64,000 bases of DNA from Roseomonas sp. (GTDB taxonomy: Bacteria; Pseudomonadota; Alphaproteobacteria; Acetobacterales; Acetobacteraceae): the NCBI GenBank assembly GCA_031180725.1, contig JAPSLO010000001.1:558001-622000 (forward strand). The letters are read 5' to 3'. A program made the position numbers and the translations under genes. The notes below the pieces were generated by a model, which was given only the letters and a program-made list of their open reading frames with translations, was not told the origin of the DNA and searched no databases. Each line of letters begins with the position of its first letter. Position 1 is the first letter of the stretch. Of this stretch, positions 44,198 to 53,444 are shown piece after piece.

Positions 44198-44800
44198 ATG
44201 AGGGCGGTCGCGGGATCGAGTGGTTACGAAGAAGAAGCGGTGGTGCTGGTCGGCCAGTATGAAAGCATCACATTCGAGCAGGTCCACCGTGATGTGCTCC
44301 ACCTCCTCCCGACCGACCCATGCAGAGTTCTCGATATAGGCGCGGGGTCCGGGCGCGACGCGGCTGCCCTCGCGAGACGGGGCCACCATGTGACTGCCGT
44401 CGAGCCTACTGACGCACTGCGCCAGCAAGCGCAGATCCTGCACGCCGGCTTGCCTATTGAGTGGGTCGACGATGCTCTTCCTGAACTCACTCTCGTGCGT
44501 CGGGAAGGGCGGTCATTCGACCTCTTGTTGCTGACCGCAGTTTGGATGCACCTGGCACCCGATGAGCGAATCCGCGCGATGGAACACGTCGCCTCACTCT
44601 TGGCCTCCGGCGGGCGAGTGTTTCTGTCGCTCAGACACGGTCCGGTCCCGAACGGCCGGCGGATGTTCAATGTTTCCGCCCAGGAGACATTCGAACTCGG
44701 CCTGAAACACGGGCTGATCGAGACGTTCCACAGCGAACGGGAGGATATGCTCGGCCGTGACGGTGTGCGCTGGAGCTTTCTTTGCCTCAGCAAACCCTGA
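44198..44800 (+). CDS. Class I SAM-dependent methyltransferase
   Basis: A 200-residue protein with motif I VLDIGAGSGRDAAALARRG, the acidic residue in VTAVEPTDALRQQA, and LLLTAVWMHLAPDERIRAM followed by LLASGGRVFLSLRHG. It methylates an unknown small molecule or protein. Monocistronic. The base composition is somewhat less GC-rich than neighbours. Confidence 0.85.
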   Translation: MRAVAGSSGYEEEAVVLVGQYESITFEQVHRDVLHLLPTDPCRVLDIGAGSGRDAAALARRGHHVTAVEPTDALRQQAQILHAGLPIEWVDDALPELTLVRREGRSFDLLLLTAVWMHLAPDERIRAMEHVASLLASGGRVFLSLRHGPVPNGRRMFNVSAQETFELGLKHGLIETFHSEREDMLGRDGVRWSFLCLSKP

Positions 44801-45045
44801 GGTCTTCCCGACTGTCCCGAGGTTCGCTCAGGGGCGGCGTCCACGGTAATCTCCCTTCGGCCGCAACGACTGTTGGGTAGGGCGGAAAGCGGTGGTTCAC
44901 GCTTGCAGTCGCGCCGGCAGCAGGTGGCGGAAATGCCGGAATCGAGTGGAGCCAGGGCCTTGGCCGCCTCACTTCGCTTCGCCCTGCATCCTCCGCAGCA
45001 CGCACGGCTCTCCGGTCGCCTGGGACCATGTCCTGAGCGACGAAG

Positions 45046-46329
45046 TTACCGGTTCGCCGTCACCCGCCAGACTGTGTTCGAGAGGTCGTCGGCAACGATC
45101 AGCGCGCCCCGCGGATCCACCGAGACCCCGACCGGCCGGCCGCGCGCATGGCCGTCTCCGGTCAGGAAGCCAGACACGACATCGATCGGATCGCCGGCGG
45201 GCCGGCCATCGCGGAACGGCACAAAGACGACCCGGTAGCCGACGGGTTCGTTGCGGTTCCAACTTCCGTGCTGGCCGACGAAGACACCCTCGGCGAATTG
45301 GGGGCCCATGGCTGGGCTCGAGAAGGCCAAACCCAGCGCGGCGACATGCGCCCCGAGGGCGTAGTCCGGGCGGATCGCCGCGGCCACCTTCTCTGGGTCC
45401 TGCGGCCGCACGCGCGTGTCCACGTTGCCGCCCCAGTAGCTGTAGGGCCATCCGTAGAAGCCGCCCTCGCGCACCGAGGTCAGGTAGTCCGGAACGAGGT
45501 TTGGCCCGATCTCGTCCCTTTCATTCACAACCGCCCAGAGCTGGTCGGTGCCAGGCTGGATTGCGAGGGCGGTCGGGTTGCGGAGTCCGGTGGCGTAGGG
45601 CCGGTGCGCGCCCGTCTCCGCGTCGATCTGCCAGATCATGGCCCGGTCGACCTCGGCTTCCATCCCGCGTTCGGTGATGTTGCTGTTCGAACCAATGCCA
45701 ACATACAGGAAGCGGCCATCGGGGCTTGCGGCCAGCGCCTTCGTCCAGTGATGGTTGATGGCCGAGGGCAGGTCCGTGACCTTTGTCGGCGGCCCGCTCG
45801 CCTCGGTCTGCCCGTCCCGGTAGTCGAAGCGTACCAGCGCATCCTGGTTGGCGACGTAGAGGACGCCGTTGAACAGAGCGAGGCCGTAGGGCGCGTTGAG
45901 ATTGTCCGCGAAGACGCTCCGGGTTTCGTAGGTCCCGTCGCCGTCGGCGTCGCGCAACAGCGTCAGCCGGTTGCCACCGGACACCGGCGACTTGCCCAGG
46001 CTCTTGATGTAGCCCGCGATGAAGTCCTTGGGGCGGAGTGGAGTCGCGCTGCTGCCCGTTCCCTCCGCGACCAGGATGTCGCCATTGGGCAGTACGAGCG
46101 TCTGGCGCGGAATCCGGAGATCTGTGGCGATCGCCTGGATCCTGTATCCCTGCGGCACAGTCGGAAGGTCGTTGCCCCAGGCGGCGGGCCGCGGAATCCT
46201 CATGTCGGGCAGCAGGCCGCGTTGCGGGGTGGGCAGCTGTGGGTCGGGGCCGCGCTGCTCCGCGACGGGGTCGCCGTCGCAGCCGGCGAGCGCCGCGGCC
46301 ACCACAGCAATCAGGACGGCTGGGCGCAT
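45046..46329 (-). CDS. PQQ-dependent sugar dehydrogenase-like lipoprotein (sorbosone dehydrogenase type)
   Basis: A 427-residue lipoprotein; ATG 46329 with AGGAG upstream, lipobox VAAALAGC (Cys16). A six-bladed propeller of the glucose/sorbosone dehydrogenase type: LPNGDILVAEGTGS, NLNAPYGLALFNGVLYVANQ, INHHWTKALAASPDGRFLYVGIGS, GLRNPTALAIQPGTDQLWAVVNERDE and VGQHGSWNRNEPVGYRV, with the family's conserved His and Arg residues. It oxidises sugars or aldoses in the periplasm, passing electrons to the respiratory chain. The DUF2231 membrane gene precedes it with an ATGA overlap. Confidence 0.88.
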   Translation of the reverse strand: MRPAVLIAVVAAALAGCDGDPVAEQRGPDPQLPTPQRGLLPDMRIPRPAAWGNDLPTVPQGYRIQAIATDLRIPRQTLVLPNGDILVAEGTGSSATPLRPKDFIAGYIKSLGKSPVSGGNRLTLLRDADGDGTYETRSVFADNLNAPYGLALFNGVLYVANQDALVRFDYRDGQTEASGPPTKVTDLPSAINHHWTKALAASPDGRFLYVGIGSNSNITERGMEAEVDRAMIWQIDAETGAHRPYATGLRNPTALAIQPGTDQLWAVVNERDEIGPNLVPDYLTSVREGGFYGWPYSYWGGNVDTRVRPQDPEKVAAAIRPDYALGAHVAALGLAFSSPAMGPQFAEGVFVGQHGSWNRNEPVGYRVVFVPFRDGRPAGDPIDVVSGFLTGDGHARGRPVGVSVDPRGALIVADDLSNTVWRVTANR

Positions 46330-46760
46330 CAGACTGATCTCCTGGACTGGTAGCCGGAATACCCCATCCAGGCCGCGACGAGCGCGAGAAGCGTCACGAC
46401 CGCCGACAAGTAGAGCGCCTCTGGCATGATTGCGAAGGCGTCCTTGGCGTGCACCAAGGCATTGACCAGGCCGAGCGACCACATGGCGAGCAGCACGACG
46501 AAGTAGATGGCCGCGCGCCTTCTCCGTGCCGTTCCGCTGCGAACCAGGTCGATCAGCGCCCAGAGCAGCGCGAAGCTGCCGACGAGCAGGCCGCCGGCAA
46601 TGAGCCAGGACGAGAAGTTGGCCCATTGCACATGGAAGCTCTTCCAGTAAGCGAGATCACTGAGCAGCGCGCCCAGGAACAGCGGCAGCGGAAAGGCGAG
46701 CAGGATAGCGTGCAGTGGATGGAGCGGCCTCAGAATGGCTGGGGCGGATGTGGCAGACAC
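46329..46760 (-). CDS. DUF2231 membrane protein
   Basis: A 143-residue protein with four hydrophobic segments and the DUF2231 start HPLHAILLAFPLPLFLGALLSDLAY. Proteins of this family are often encoded with periplasmic dehydrogenases or cytochromes and may handle electrons or anchor the complex. Here its stop overlaps the sugar dehydrogenase start, which supports a joint role. Exact function unknown. Confidence 0.85.
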   Translation of the reverse strand: MSATSAPAILRPLHPLHAILLAFPLPLFLGALLSDLAYWKSFHVQWANFSSWLIAGGLLVGSFALLWALIDLVRSGTARRRRAAIYFVVLLAMWSLGLVNALVHAKDAFAIMPEALYLSAVVTLLALVAAWMGYSGYQSRRSV

Positions 46761-47038
46761 GGCGCATCCTCTCGTTGCTCGGCGCGGCCGCGCTCGCGCG
46801 GCAAGCCTGGCTGGCGTCCGTCAAGGATCCGGTGAGCCAACGAGGCCACGGACAGGAAGTTTCAGATGCAGCCCTCCGTCGCGCTGGCAGGCTACCGCAG
46901 GGCAGCCGATGACAACGCCCGCGTTGCGGAGGACCGCTTCGGGCCAGTTCCGTTGAAAATGAGGCTGGCGGACCGGCCCCGGGGGCGGCGCTGTTCGTGG
47001 CGGGTGAGCGAGGCCTGGGCTGTCCTGAATCTGCCGCG
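46761..47038. other. Gap without a recognised gene
   Basis: About 280 bases upstream of the DUF2231 gene. It must carry the promoter of the leftward dehydrogenase operon. Short frames on both strands lack ribosome sites and family resemblance. The right edge meets the IS1182 remnant. Confidence 0.45.
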
Positions 47039-47747
47039 TCAGCCGGCGGGCGCTGGTATCGGCAGCGGGATCAGCTTCGCGAGCTTCTGGAGATTCTGGG
47101 CGGCGGCGGCGAGGAAGAACTCATCGCGCCGTTCGGGCCTCGCAGTCAAAGCCGGCTGAGAACCGAGGAGGCGTTTGAGATGAGGGAACAGCATCTCGAC
47201 CTTCTTCCGCTGTCGCCGCGAGACCGCGTACCGCTCGGTCTTGACGATGTCCCGTGCCATGTCCCTTGTGCCCCCGTAGATCGAGCGCAGCAGCTTGCAG
47301 GCTGGCCGGTTCGGGCGGCAGCGGGGCTTCAGCCCGCGGCGCCGCAGTTGTGCAGGCGCCGCAGTCGTGCAGGGTGGCGCGGTAGCGCATAAGGCCTTCC
47401 GCATCGACGCCAAGGCGGGGTCGTGTGAACTGGCGCCGGGAGTGCAGCAGCTCCTTACCGCCCGGGCAGACGTAGAGGTTGCGCCGGTGGTCATAGATGA
47501 AGTCCGAGCGGCTGAAGTGCCATCCGTCCGCTGCGAGTTGCCGAGCACCGCGATTTGCTCGATCCCCTGGCCGCCCGATCGCGCTGTAGAACGGCTCGAT
47601 CTGTCGGTGGACGTCGCTCAGCTCGACGAAGCGGTCGATGGCGCGCAGCAGGTGATCGGCAGGAACGTGGTGCCCGAGGCTGAAGCCGTAGAACAGCGCT
47701 TCCTGCCGGAGCTGCCGCTCGCCCATCATGGCCGTGCCCCCCCACAA
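47039..47747 (-). pseudogene. IS1182-family transposase remnant
   Basis: The frame from 47747 starts like IS1182 transposases (GERQLRQEALFYGFSLGHHVPADHLLRAIDRFV, EPFYSAIGRP) but then jumps straight to the later segment WHFSRSDFIYDHRRNLYVCPGGKEL, so the catalytic centre has been deleted. A further frameshift leads to the C-terminal end in another frame (LKPRCRPNRPACKL, RDMARDIVKTERYAVSRRQRKKVEMLFPHLKR, LAAAAQNLQKLAKLIPLP). Not functional. Terminal repeats not identified. Confidence 0.85.
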
Positions 47748-47837
47748 GGAGGGCTGAATCAGCGCCGCCTCGCTTCAACGCCCCATTCTACAGAATCGGT
47801 CGAATGCCGCCTTTCCGCCATCGTCGGAGCCAGTCTC

Positions 47838-48749
47838 TCAGGGTGCCCATTCCGCCCCTTCATATGTCTCCGGCACCTCCACCACCCCCGCCAGCACATC
47901 CTTTGCAAGCGCAGTCACCCGCGCGGTCAGTTCGGGCGCCACGTCCCGCGCCAGGGCCAGCCGCACAGCCTGCGGTGCTTCCAGGCCGATGCGCTGACCT
48001 TCGAAGCGTCCGTCGAGGAAGGCGCTGATCGCGGCCTCGATCGTCACGCCATTGTCGGCGATGGCCGAGGCGAGGAAGACCGGATCCTCGAGTGTCCAGT
48101 CGCGCACATTGCCAATGGCGCGCAGCCCGGCGTCGCGGCAGGCGGCGATGGCGCCGGGGCGGCCGCCATCCAGCATGGCGAATTGCAGCTCCGCCCCCGC
48201 CTTCGCCTGCGCCATCGTCCAGGCGCGGGCAAGCGCGGGATCGTGCTGGTCGCCGCAGAAGCCGGTCAGCAGGCGAGCGGAAGGCCGGGCGAAGCGCAGC
48301 CCTGCGGCGAAGCCGGCGCGGCCGCGCAGGCCCGGGGGCACACGCTCGCCCGAAAGATGCGCGGCGACCTCGCCCTTCATCCACCAGCCGGCCAGCGCAC
48401 CGGCCAGGAAGGCGGATTGCTCCTGCAGCACCTCGAAACAAGCGATGTTGGAGCCGGTAATGCGGCCCTGGGTCACGGCGAAGGCCACCCTCGGGAAGGC
48501 CGGCGCCGCCTGGGCGACGCCGGCCTCGCCTTGGCCGCCATGGGCGATCACCAGATCGGCGCGGGCGGCGAGCGCGGCGACCGTGGCGGCGCGGCGGGCG
48601 GGATCGGCTTCCCAGGCGACCTCCGGCGTCAGGCCATGGGCGCCGGCGGCGCGCGCCAGGCCTTGCACGCCGGCGGCGTTGAAGCTGCCGGCGCCGGGAC
48701 GGCCGAAGAAGACCGCGGCGACCCTTGGCGCGACCCTGGGCGCCGTCAT
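47838..48749 (-). CDS. BMP/PnrA-like substrate-binding protein
   Basis: A 303-residue protein of the BMP-family ABC-transporter ligand-binding type (AAVFFGRPGAGSFNAAGVQGLARAA, ADLVIAHGGQGEAGV, AFLAGALAGWWMKG, DNGVTIEAAISAFLDGRF). It lacks a visible signal peptide, which is odd for a periplasmic receptor. It overlaps the upstream Bug gene (ATGA), and no permease or ATPase follows. It might bind a nucleoside or purine-like ligand; that is inference. Confidence 0.8.
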   Translation of the reverse strand: MTAPRVAPRVAAVFFGRPGAGSFNAAGVQGLARAAGAHGLTPEVAWEADPARRAATVAALAARADLVIAHGGQGEAGVAQAAPAFPRVAFAVTQGRITGSNIACFEVLQEQSAFLAGALAGWWMKGEVAAHLSGERVPPGLRGRAGFAAGLRFARPSARLLTGFCGDQHDPALARAWTMAQAKAGAELQFAMLDGGRPGAIAACRDAGLRAIGNVRDWTLEDPVFLASAIADNGVTIEAAISAFLDGRFEGQRIGLEAPQAVRLALARDVAPELTARVTALAKDVLAGVVEVPETYEGAEWAP

Positions 48750-49723
48750 TGCGCGGTGATGCCCGGCGCCTTCACGGCGCCGCCCACGGTCTTCACTTCC
48801 TCGGCCACGAAGGCGGCGAATTCGGGCTGGGTCATCGGCCTGATGGCGATGCCGTGCTCGGCCATGCGCTGCTGCACGATGGGCAGCGCCACGGCGGCCT
48901 TCACCTCCTCATGCAGCCTGGCCACCACCGCGGCGGGCATGCGCGCCGGGCCGGCCAGGCCCAGCCAGTTCTCGGCCAGCAGGCCGGGGAAGCCGGCCTC
49001 GCCGGTGGTCGGCACTTCCGGCGCCATCTCCTGCCGCATGGGGGATGTGACGGCGATGGCCCGCAGCCGGCCGGCGCGGATGTTCTCCACATTCTGCGGC
49101 AGCGTGTCGAAGGAGAGCGGGATGGCGCCGCCCAGCAGGTCCGCCTGCATCGGCGCGCTGCCGCGATAGGGCACATGCGTAAGCGCCGCGCCGGTGCGCG
49201 CGGTGAAGGCCTCACCGAAGATATGCGCGACGGAGCCGGCGCCGGAACTGCCGAAGCCCGGTGGCGTGGGCTGCGCCTTGATCCAGGCGACCAGCCCCTG
49301 AAGGTCCGTGGCCGGCACCAGGCGCGGGTTCACCACGATCACCAGCGGCGTCGCGCCGAGATAGGCGATATGGGTGAAGCCCGTGACAGGATCATAGCCG
49401 ACATTCGGGTAGATCGGCGGCGAGGTGACGATGGGCGCGGTGTTGGAGAGCATCAGCGTGTAGCCATCCGCCGGCTGGGTGGCGACATGCTGCGCCGCGA
49501 GCGTGCCGCCGGCGCCCGGGCGGTTGTCCACGATCACCCGCTGCGGCAGGCGCTGGCTCAGCACATCCGCCAGCACGCGCGCGACGATGTCGGAGGAGCC
49601 GCCGGGGGGAAAGGTGACGACGAGGCGGATGGTGCGGGTGGGCCAGGCCTCCTGGGCGAGGACGGGCCTGCCCAGGCCAAGGGCGGCGGCTGCCGCGACA
49701 AGCGGCAGATGGCGGCGGCGCAT
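48746..49723 (-). CDS. Bug-family tripartite tricarboxylate transporter binding protein
   Basis: A 325-residue periplasmic protein with a signal peptide (ending VLA). Bug hallmarks: RTIRLVVTFPPGGSSDIVARVLA, VIVDNRPGAGGTLAAQHVA, ADGYTLML, THVPYRGSAPMQADLLGG, LRAIAVTSPMRQEMAPEVPT and EAGFPGLLAENWLGL. Ligand probably a carboxylate. It is coupled to the BMP gene but not to TctA/TctB membrane genes, as is usual for the expanded Bug family. Confidence 0.92.
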   Translation of the reverse strand: MRRRHLPLVAAAAALGLGRPVLAQEAWPTRTIRLVVTFPPGGSSDIVARVLADVLSQRLPQRVIVDNRPGAGGTLAAQHVATQPADGYTLMLSNTAPIVTSPPIYPNVGYDPVTGFTHIAYLGATPLVIVVNPRLVPATDLQGLVAWIKAQPTPPGFGSSGAGSVAHIFGEAFTARTGAALTHVPYRGSAPMQADLLGGAIPLSFDTLPQNVENIRAGRLRAIAVTSPMRQEMAPEVPTTGEAGFPGLLAENWLGLAGPARMPAAVVARLHEEVKAAVALPIVQQRMAEHGIAIRPMTQPEFAAFVAEEVKTVGGAVKAPGITAQ

Positions 49724-49850
49724 GCGGTGTCTCCGGTCGGTCCAGCGCCGCTCCGCAAGCTTCGTGCCGAAGGGCGGCTTTCCCAGGTTCCACGCCTTGT
49801 GCCGTGATCATCCGCCTTCCAGGATGGCGCGGCGGAGGCAGGGGGCGCGG

Positions 49851-50204
49851 ATGGCGGGCGGCATTTCGGTGCATGCGGTGGATGTGGCGCGCGGCCGCGT
49901 GGCGGAAGGGCTAGCTGTGCGCATCCAGCGCCTGGCAGCGGAGGGCGCGCCTGTCCTGGTGGCGGAAGGCGCGATCGGGGCGGATGGACTCCTGCACCAC
50001 CCGGTCGCGCGCGGCGAGGGCGTGCAGGAAGGCGAGCACGAGGTTCTGCTGGAGATCGGCGCCTGGCTGGCGGCCACCGGCAGCGATGCGCCGCCTTTCC
50101 TGGGCACCGTTCCCTTCCGCTTCCGTGTCTTCGACGCAGCGCAGCATTATCACCTGCCGATCAAGTTCACGCCCTTCGGTTTCTCGCTGTACCGGGGCGC
50201 GTGA
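49851..50204 (+). CDS. uraH: 5-hydroxyisourate hydrolase
   Basis: A 117-residue transthyretin-like enzyme that opens 5-hydroxyisourate in urate breakdown. Recognised by GGISVHAVDVARGRVAEGL (His8) and RFRVFDAAQHYHLPIKFTPFGFSLYRGA at the end; the usual C-terminal YRGS is YRGA here. ATG 49851 has GGAGG/CAGGGGG upstream; ATG 49824 is an alternative. It is alone in the window: no other urate genes are next to it. Confidence 0.88.
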   Translation: MAGGISVHAVDVARGRVAEGLAVRIQRLAAEGAPVLVAEGAIGADGLLHHPVARGEGVQEGEHEVLLEIGAWLAATGSDAPPFLGTVPFRFRVFDAAQHYHLPIKFTPFGFSLYRGA

Positions 50205-50282
50205 TGCGTCTGCCGGCTCCCGCCTGAAGGCGCTGCGCGGAAAGGACTGGCGCGCGGCAGCCCGCATGCGCAGCTTTGTGGG

Positions 50283-52076
50283 GTGACCGAGACCTCCACC
50301 CCGTCTGCGCCCCTGACGGCGCTGCGCCTGCTGCTACCACTCCTGCGCCCCTATCTGCCGCGCGCCCTGGGCGCCGCCGCGGCGATGCTGGTGGGCTCGT
50401 TGCTGATGCTGGCGCTGGGGCAGGGGGTAAAGGTGCTGGTGGATGGCGGCTTCTCGGCCGGAAGTGTGGCGGGGCTCGATCGCGCGGCGGGGTTGCTGGC
50501 GCTGATCGTGGCGGGGCTCGGCGTCGCCACGGCGACGCGCTTCTATCTGGTCTCCTGGCTGGGAGAGAGGGTGGCGGCGGATCTGCGCCGGCGCGTGCAC
50601 GACCATGTGCTCTCGCTGAGCCCGGCCTGGTTCGACACTGCGCGCACCGGCGACATCCTCTCACGCATGACAGCCGATGTCGGGCTGCTGCAGTCGCTGG
50701 TGGGCAGTTCGCTCTCCATGGGGCTGCGCAACGCAGTGATCGGCACCGGCGCGCTGGTGATGATGGTGGCAAGCAGCCCGAAGCTTTCCGGCATCGTGCT
50801 GCTGGTGCTGCCGGTGGTGGTGGTGCCCCTGGTGCTGTTCGGCCGGCGGGAGAGGCGCCTGTCCCGGATCGCCCAGGAACGCGTGGCAGAGATGGCGGCG
50901 CGGGCGGAGGAGACGCTGAACGGCCTGCGCACCGTGCAGGCCCTCACGCATGAGCCGGTGACGCGCGCGCGCTTCGCGGAGGCGGCGGAGGGCGCGGTGG
51001 CAGCGGCGCTGCGGCGGATCGCGACGCGCGCGGGCCTGCTGCTGCTGGTGGTGCTGCTGGGCCTCGGCGCCATCACCTTCGGCCTGTGGGTGGGCGGGCA
51101 TGACGTGGTGGCGGGGCGGATGAGCGCGGGCGCGTTGACCGCCTTCGTCTTCTACGCCGTGCTGCTGGCCAATGCGGGCGCCACGGTGAGCGAGCTGTGG
51201 GGCGAGTTCCAGCGTGCTGCCGGCGCCGCAGACCGGCTGCTGGAGCTGCTCGCCCTCCGCCCCGCTATTGCCGCGCCAGCCGATCCAGAATCCCTGCCTG
51301 AACCACCGCAGGGCCGGGTGGCGCTGGAGGGGGTGCGCTTCGCCTATCCCACGCGCCCCAGCCACGGGGCACTGGATGGGGTGACGCTGCATGTGGAGCC
51401 GGGGGAGACGGTGGCGCTGGTCGGGCCTTCCGGCGCGGGCAAGAGCTCGGTGTTCCAGCTTCTGTTGCGCTTCTACGACCCGCAGCAGGGGCGCGTACTG
51501 GTGGACGGAGTGGATGTGAGGCGGCTGGATCCAGCGGCGCTGCGGGCGCGCATCGGGCTGGTGCCGCAGGATCCGGTGATCTTCAGCACGACTGTGGCCG
51601 AAAATATCCGCTTCGGCCGTCCCGATGCCGACGAGGCCGATCTGCGCCGCGCTGCGGAAGCCGCCGCCGCGCTGGAGTTCATCGAGCGCCTGCCGCAGGG
51701 CTTCGCCACGCCGCTCGGCACGCGCGGCGTAATGCTATCGGGCGGGCAGCGCCAGCGCATCGCCATCGCTCGCGCCATCCTGAAGGACACGCCGGTGCTG
51801 CTGCTGGACGAGGCGACGAGTGCGCTGGACGCGGAATCGGAACGCGCGGTGCAGGGCGCGCTGGAACGGCTTTCGCGCGGGCGCACCACGCTCGTGGTGG
51901 CGCATCGCTTGGCCACTGTGCGCCGGGCGGATCGCATCCTGGTATTCGATCAGGGCCGCGTGGTCGCCGCCGGCTCGCATGAGGCGCTGGTGCGCGAGGG
52001 CGGACTCTATGCGCGGCTTGCCGCGCTGCAGTTCGCCGACGCCGCGGTGGGGGGGCCACCAGCGGCGTCGGGATGA
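50283..52076 (+). CDS. ABC exporter, fused membrane and ATPase domains (MsbA/lipid type)
   Basis: A 597-residue half-transporter; GTG 50283 start. Six membrane helices in the first 320 residues (with VAADLRRRVHDHVLSLSPAWFD as the coupling-helix region), then an ATPase with Walker A GPSGAGKSS (about 383), Q-loop LVPQDP, signature LSGGQRQ (about 487), Walker B VLLLDEATSALD and H-loop VAHRL. It acts as a dimer to export lipids, peptides or drugs; the substrate is not readable. Confidence 0.92.
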   Translation: MTETSTPSAPLTALRLLLPLLRPYLPRALGAAAAMLVGSLLMLALGQGVKVLVDGGFSAGSVAGLDRAAGLLALIVAGLGVATATRFYLVSWLGERVAADLRRRVHDHVLSLSPAWFDTARTGDILSRMTADVGLLQSLVGSSLSMGLRNAVIGTGALVMMVASSPKLSGIVLLVLPVVVVPLVLFGRRERRLSRIAQERVAEMAARAEETLNGLRTVQALTHEPVTRARFAEAAEGAVAAALRRIATRAGLLLLVVLLGLGAITFGLWVGGHDVVAGRMSAGALTAFVFYAVLLANAGATVSELWGEFQRAAGAADRLLELLALRPAIAAPADPESLPEPPQGRVALEGVRFAYPTRPSHGALDGVTLHVEPGETVALVGPSGAGKSSVFQLLLRFYDPQQGRVLVDGVDVRRLDPAALRARIGLVPQDPVIFSTTVAENIRFGRPDADEADLRRAAEAAAALEFIERLPQGFATPLGTRGVMLSGGQRQRIAIARAILKDTPVLLLDEATSALDAESERAVQGALERLSRGRTTLVVAHRLATVRRADRILVFDQGRVVAAGSHEALVREGGLYARLAALQFADAAVGGPPAASG

Positions 52077-52134
52077 TCCGGCGGGCGCCAGGCGCAGGCT
52101 GTTGATCCCGCGCCGGCTGCCCTGCCGGATCAGG

Positions 52135-52992
52135 TCAGATGAACCACTGGCCAGTCTGCTCGTAGTTCTCCTGCACCTGCGCCGCGAGCGCGTGCCAGTC
52201 CACGAGGCCATTGGCATCCGCCGGCCAGTCCCAGCCACCATGAGAGGCGGTACCGCCCGCAGCCGCATCGATCACGATGTCCTGGTCCAGATCGATGCCA
52301 CCGTCGGTGGTGTCGCTGTCGGCGACCTCCACGCCCGTGTCGTCATCGGCGCTCGGGACTTCGTCGGAATCGTCATTGGACGCCTGCCCGGCTTCACCAT
52401 TGTCGGTGGCCTCGGGCAGCGCGGCCGCGCCGCCCAGCGGCGTGTAGCTGACATCGCGCACGGTGATGGAGGTGTCGGGATTGTTGTTCAGGAAGCCGAT
52501 GGTGTTGTTCATCCCGCCGTGCGCGAAATCCTTCGGCACATTGTCGGTGAACACGGCCTTGGTCTCGCCATCCACCAGGTAGGTGATCTTTCCCGGCTCC
52601 CAGACCATCGTGTACTCGTGGAAGCTGCCGGTGTAGATGCCGTCATAGACCTGTGCGCTGTAGGCGTCATGGCCGTTGTCGTTCCAATGGACGGTGCCGT
52701 AGATCTGGCCGGAGCCATCCGGCGCGATCTCGGCCAGGTCCAGCTCCTGCCCGGGCCACTGGTCGTCGCCGGGCCAGAAGATGATGGCGGCGCCGGGCTC
52801 ATTGCCCTCCAGCTTCGCCTCGACGGTGTAGGTGCCGTAGCCATGGCCCGCGGAAGGCCCGCTGGCCCATTCCATGATCGCTGAGTTGCCGGCAAGCTTG
52901 ATCTCGCCATTCGTCGAGGTGTCGACGTTCCAGGCATTGCCCAGCGTGCCCAGGCCATTGTCGAAGCTGATGTTCAGGGCCTCGTTCGCCAT
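52135..52992 (-). CDS. GH16-like glycoside hydrolase domain protein
   Basis: A 285-residue protein from ATG 52992 (MANEALNISF). Residues 10-190 form a GH16 jelly-roll with GYGTYTVEAKLEG and the catalytic ExDxxE signature Glu83-Asp85-Glu88 (QELDLAEI), then YGTVHWND and FHEYTMVWEPGKITYLVDG. No N-terminal signal peptide. An acidic low-complexity linker rich in Asp/Ser (residues 205-250) leads to a C-terminal helix ending ENYEQTGQWFI. It may be exported by a non-Sec route, perhaps type I, and cut a beta-glucan; export is inference. Confidence 0.8.
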   Translation of the reverse strand: MANEALNISFDNGLGTLGNAWNVDTSTNGEIKLAGNSAIMEWASGPSAGHGYGTYTVEAKLEGNEPGAAIIFWPGDDQWPGQELDLAEIAPDGSGQIYGTVHWNDNGHDAYSAQVYDGIYTGSFHEYTMVWEPGKITYLVDGETKAVFTDNVPKDFAHGGMNNTIGFLNNNPDTSITVRDVSYTPLGGAAALPEATDNGEAGQASNDDSDEVPSADDDTGVEVADSDTTDGGIDLDQDIVIDAAAGGTASHGGWDWPADANGLVDWHALAAQVQENYEQTGQWFI

Positions 52993-53444
52993 GTCTCTCT
53001 TTCCCCGTGCTGCGGCACGCAGGCAGCACGGCACCCCGCGAGAGGGCCGGCGCCCACGTGCCTCGTTCGTTGCTGGTAGGAGGGCCGGATCGCCCAGCCG
53101 TTGTGCCCGCGTCGGTTTGTGCCACGGGCAAGCCGCCGCGCCCGCGAAGCGGGGGGCGGGATTAGCGCTCAGTCGTGATCGGTGGCGAAGCCTCCTCAAC
53201 GCCTTGTGTGGCCATTCCATACAGCCGGTTGAGGGCTGGTGTCCGGTCGTCAATCATATTATATACAATCAACCGTAGCGCGAGCGAGACCTCGCGCAAC
53301 CTTGGGCTTCCGCCGGGCAACATGATATGCACCCGGCCCATCCCGCTGCGTTGCAGCATTTCCCGCAGCACCAGGATCCATGCCGCCGTGAACGCTGTGC
53401 TCCCTTCCCCTGGCCGCGAGCTTCTCGCCAAGGGCGCCGAAACA
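52993..53444. other. 450-base control region between divergent genes
   Basis: Lies between the leftward GH16-like gene and the rightward DUF3141 gene. It contains an A/T-rich island at 53251-53271 with CAATCA twice, 15 bases apart, around TATTATATA, which stands out in GC-rich DNA. The long frame that begins at 53175 runs through this region but the start codon of the recognised domain is later. Confidence 0.5.

Noticed and set aside
46735-46956. 73-residue frame in the gap before the IS1182 remnant
   Set aside because: No start signal and composition like chance frames.
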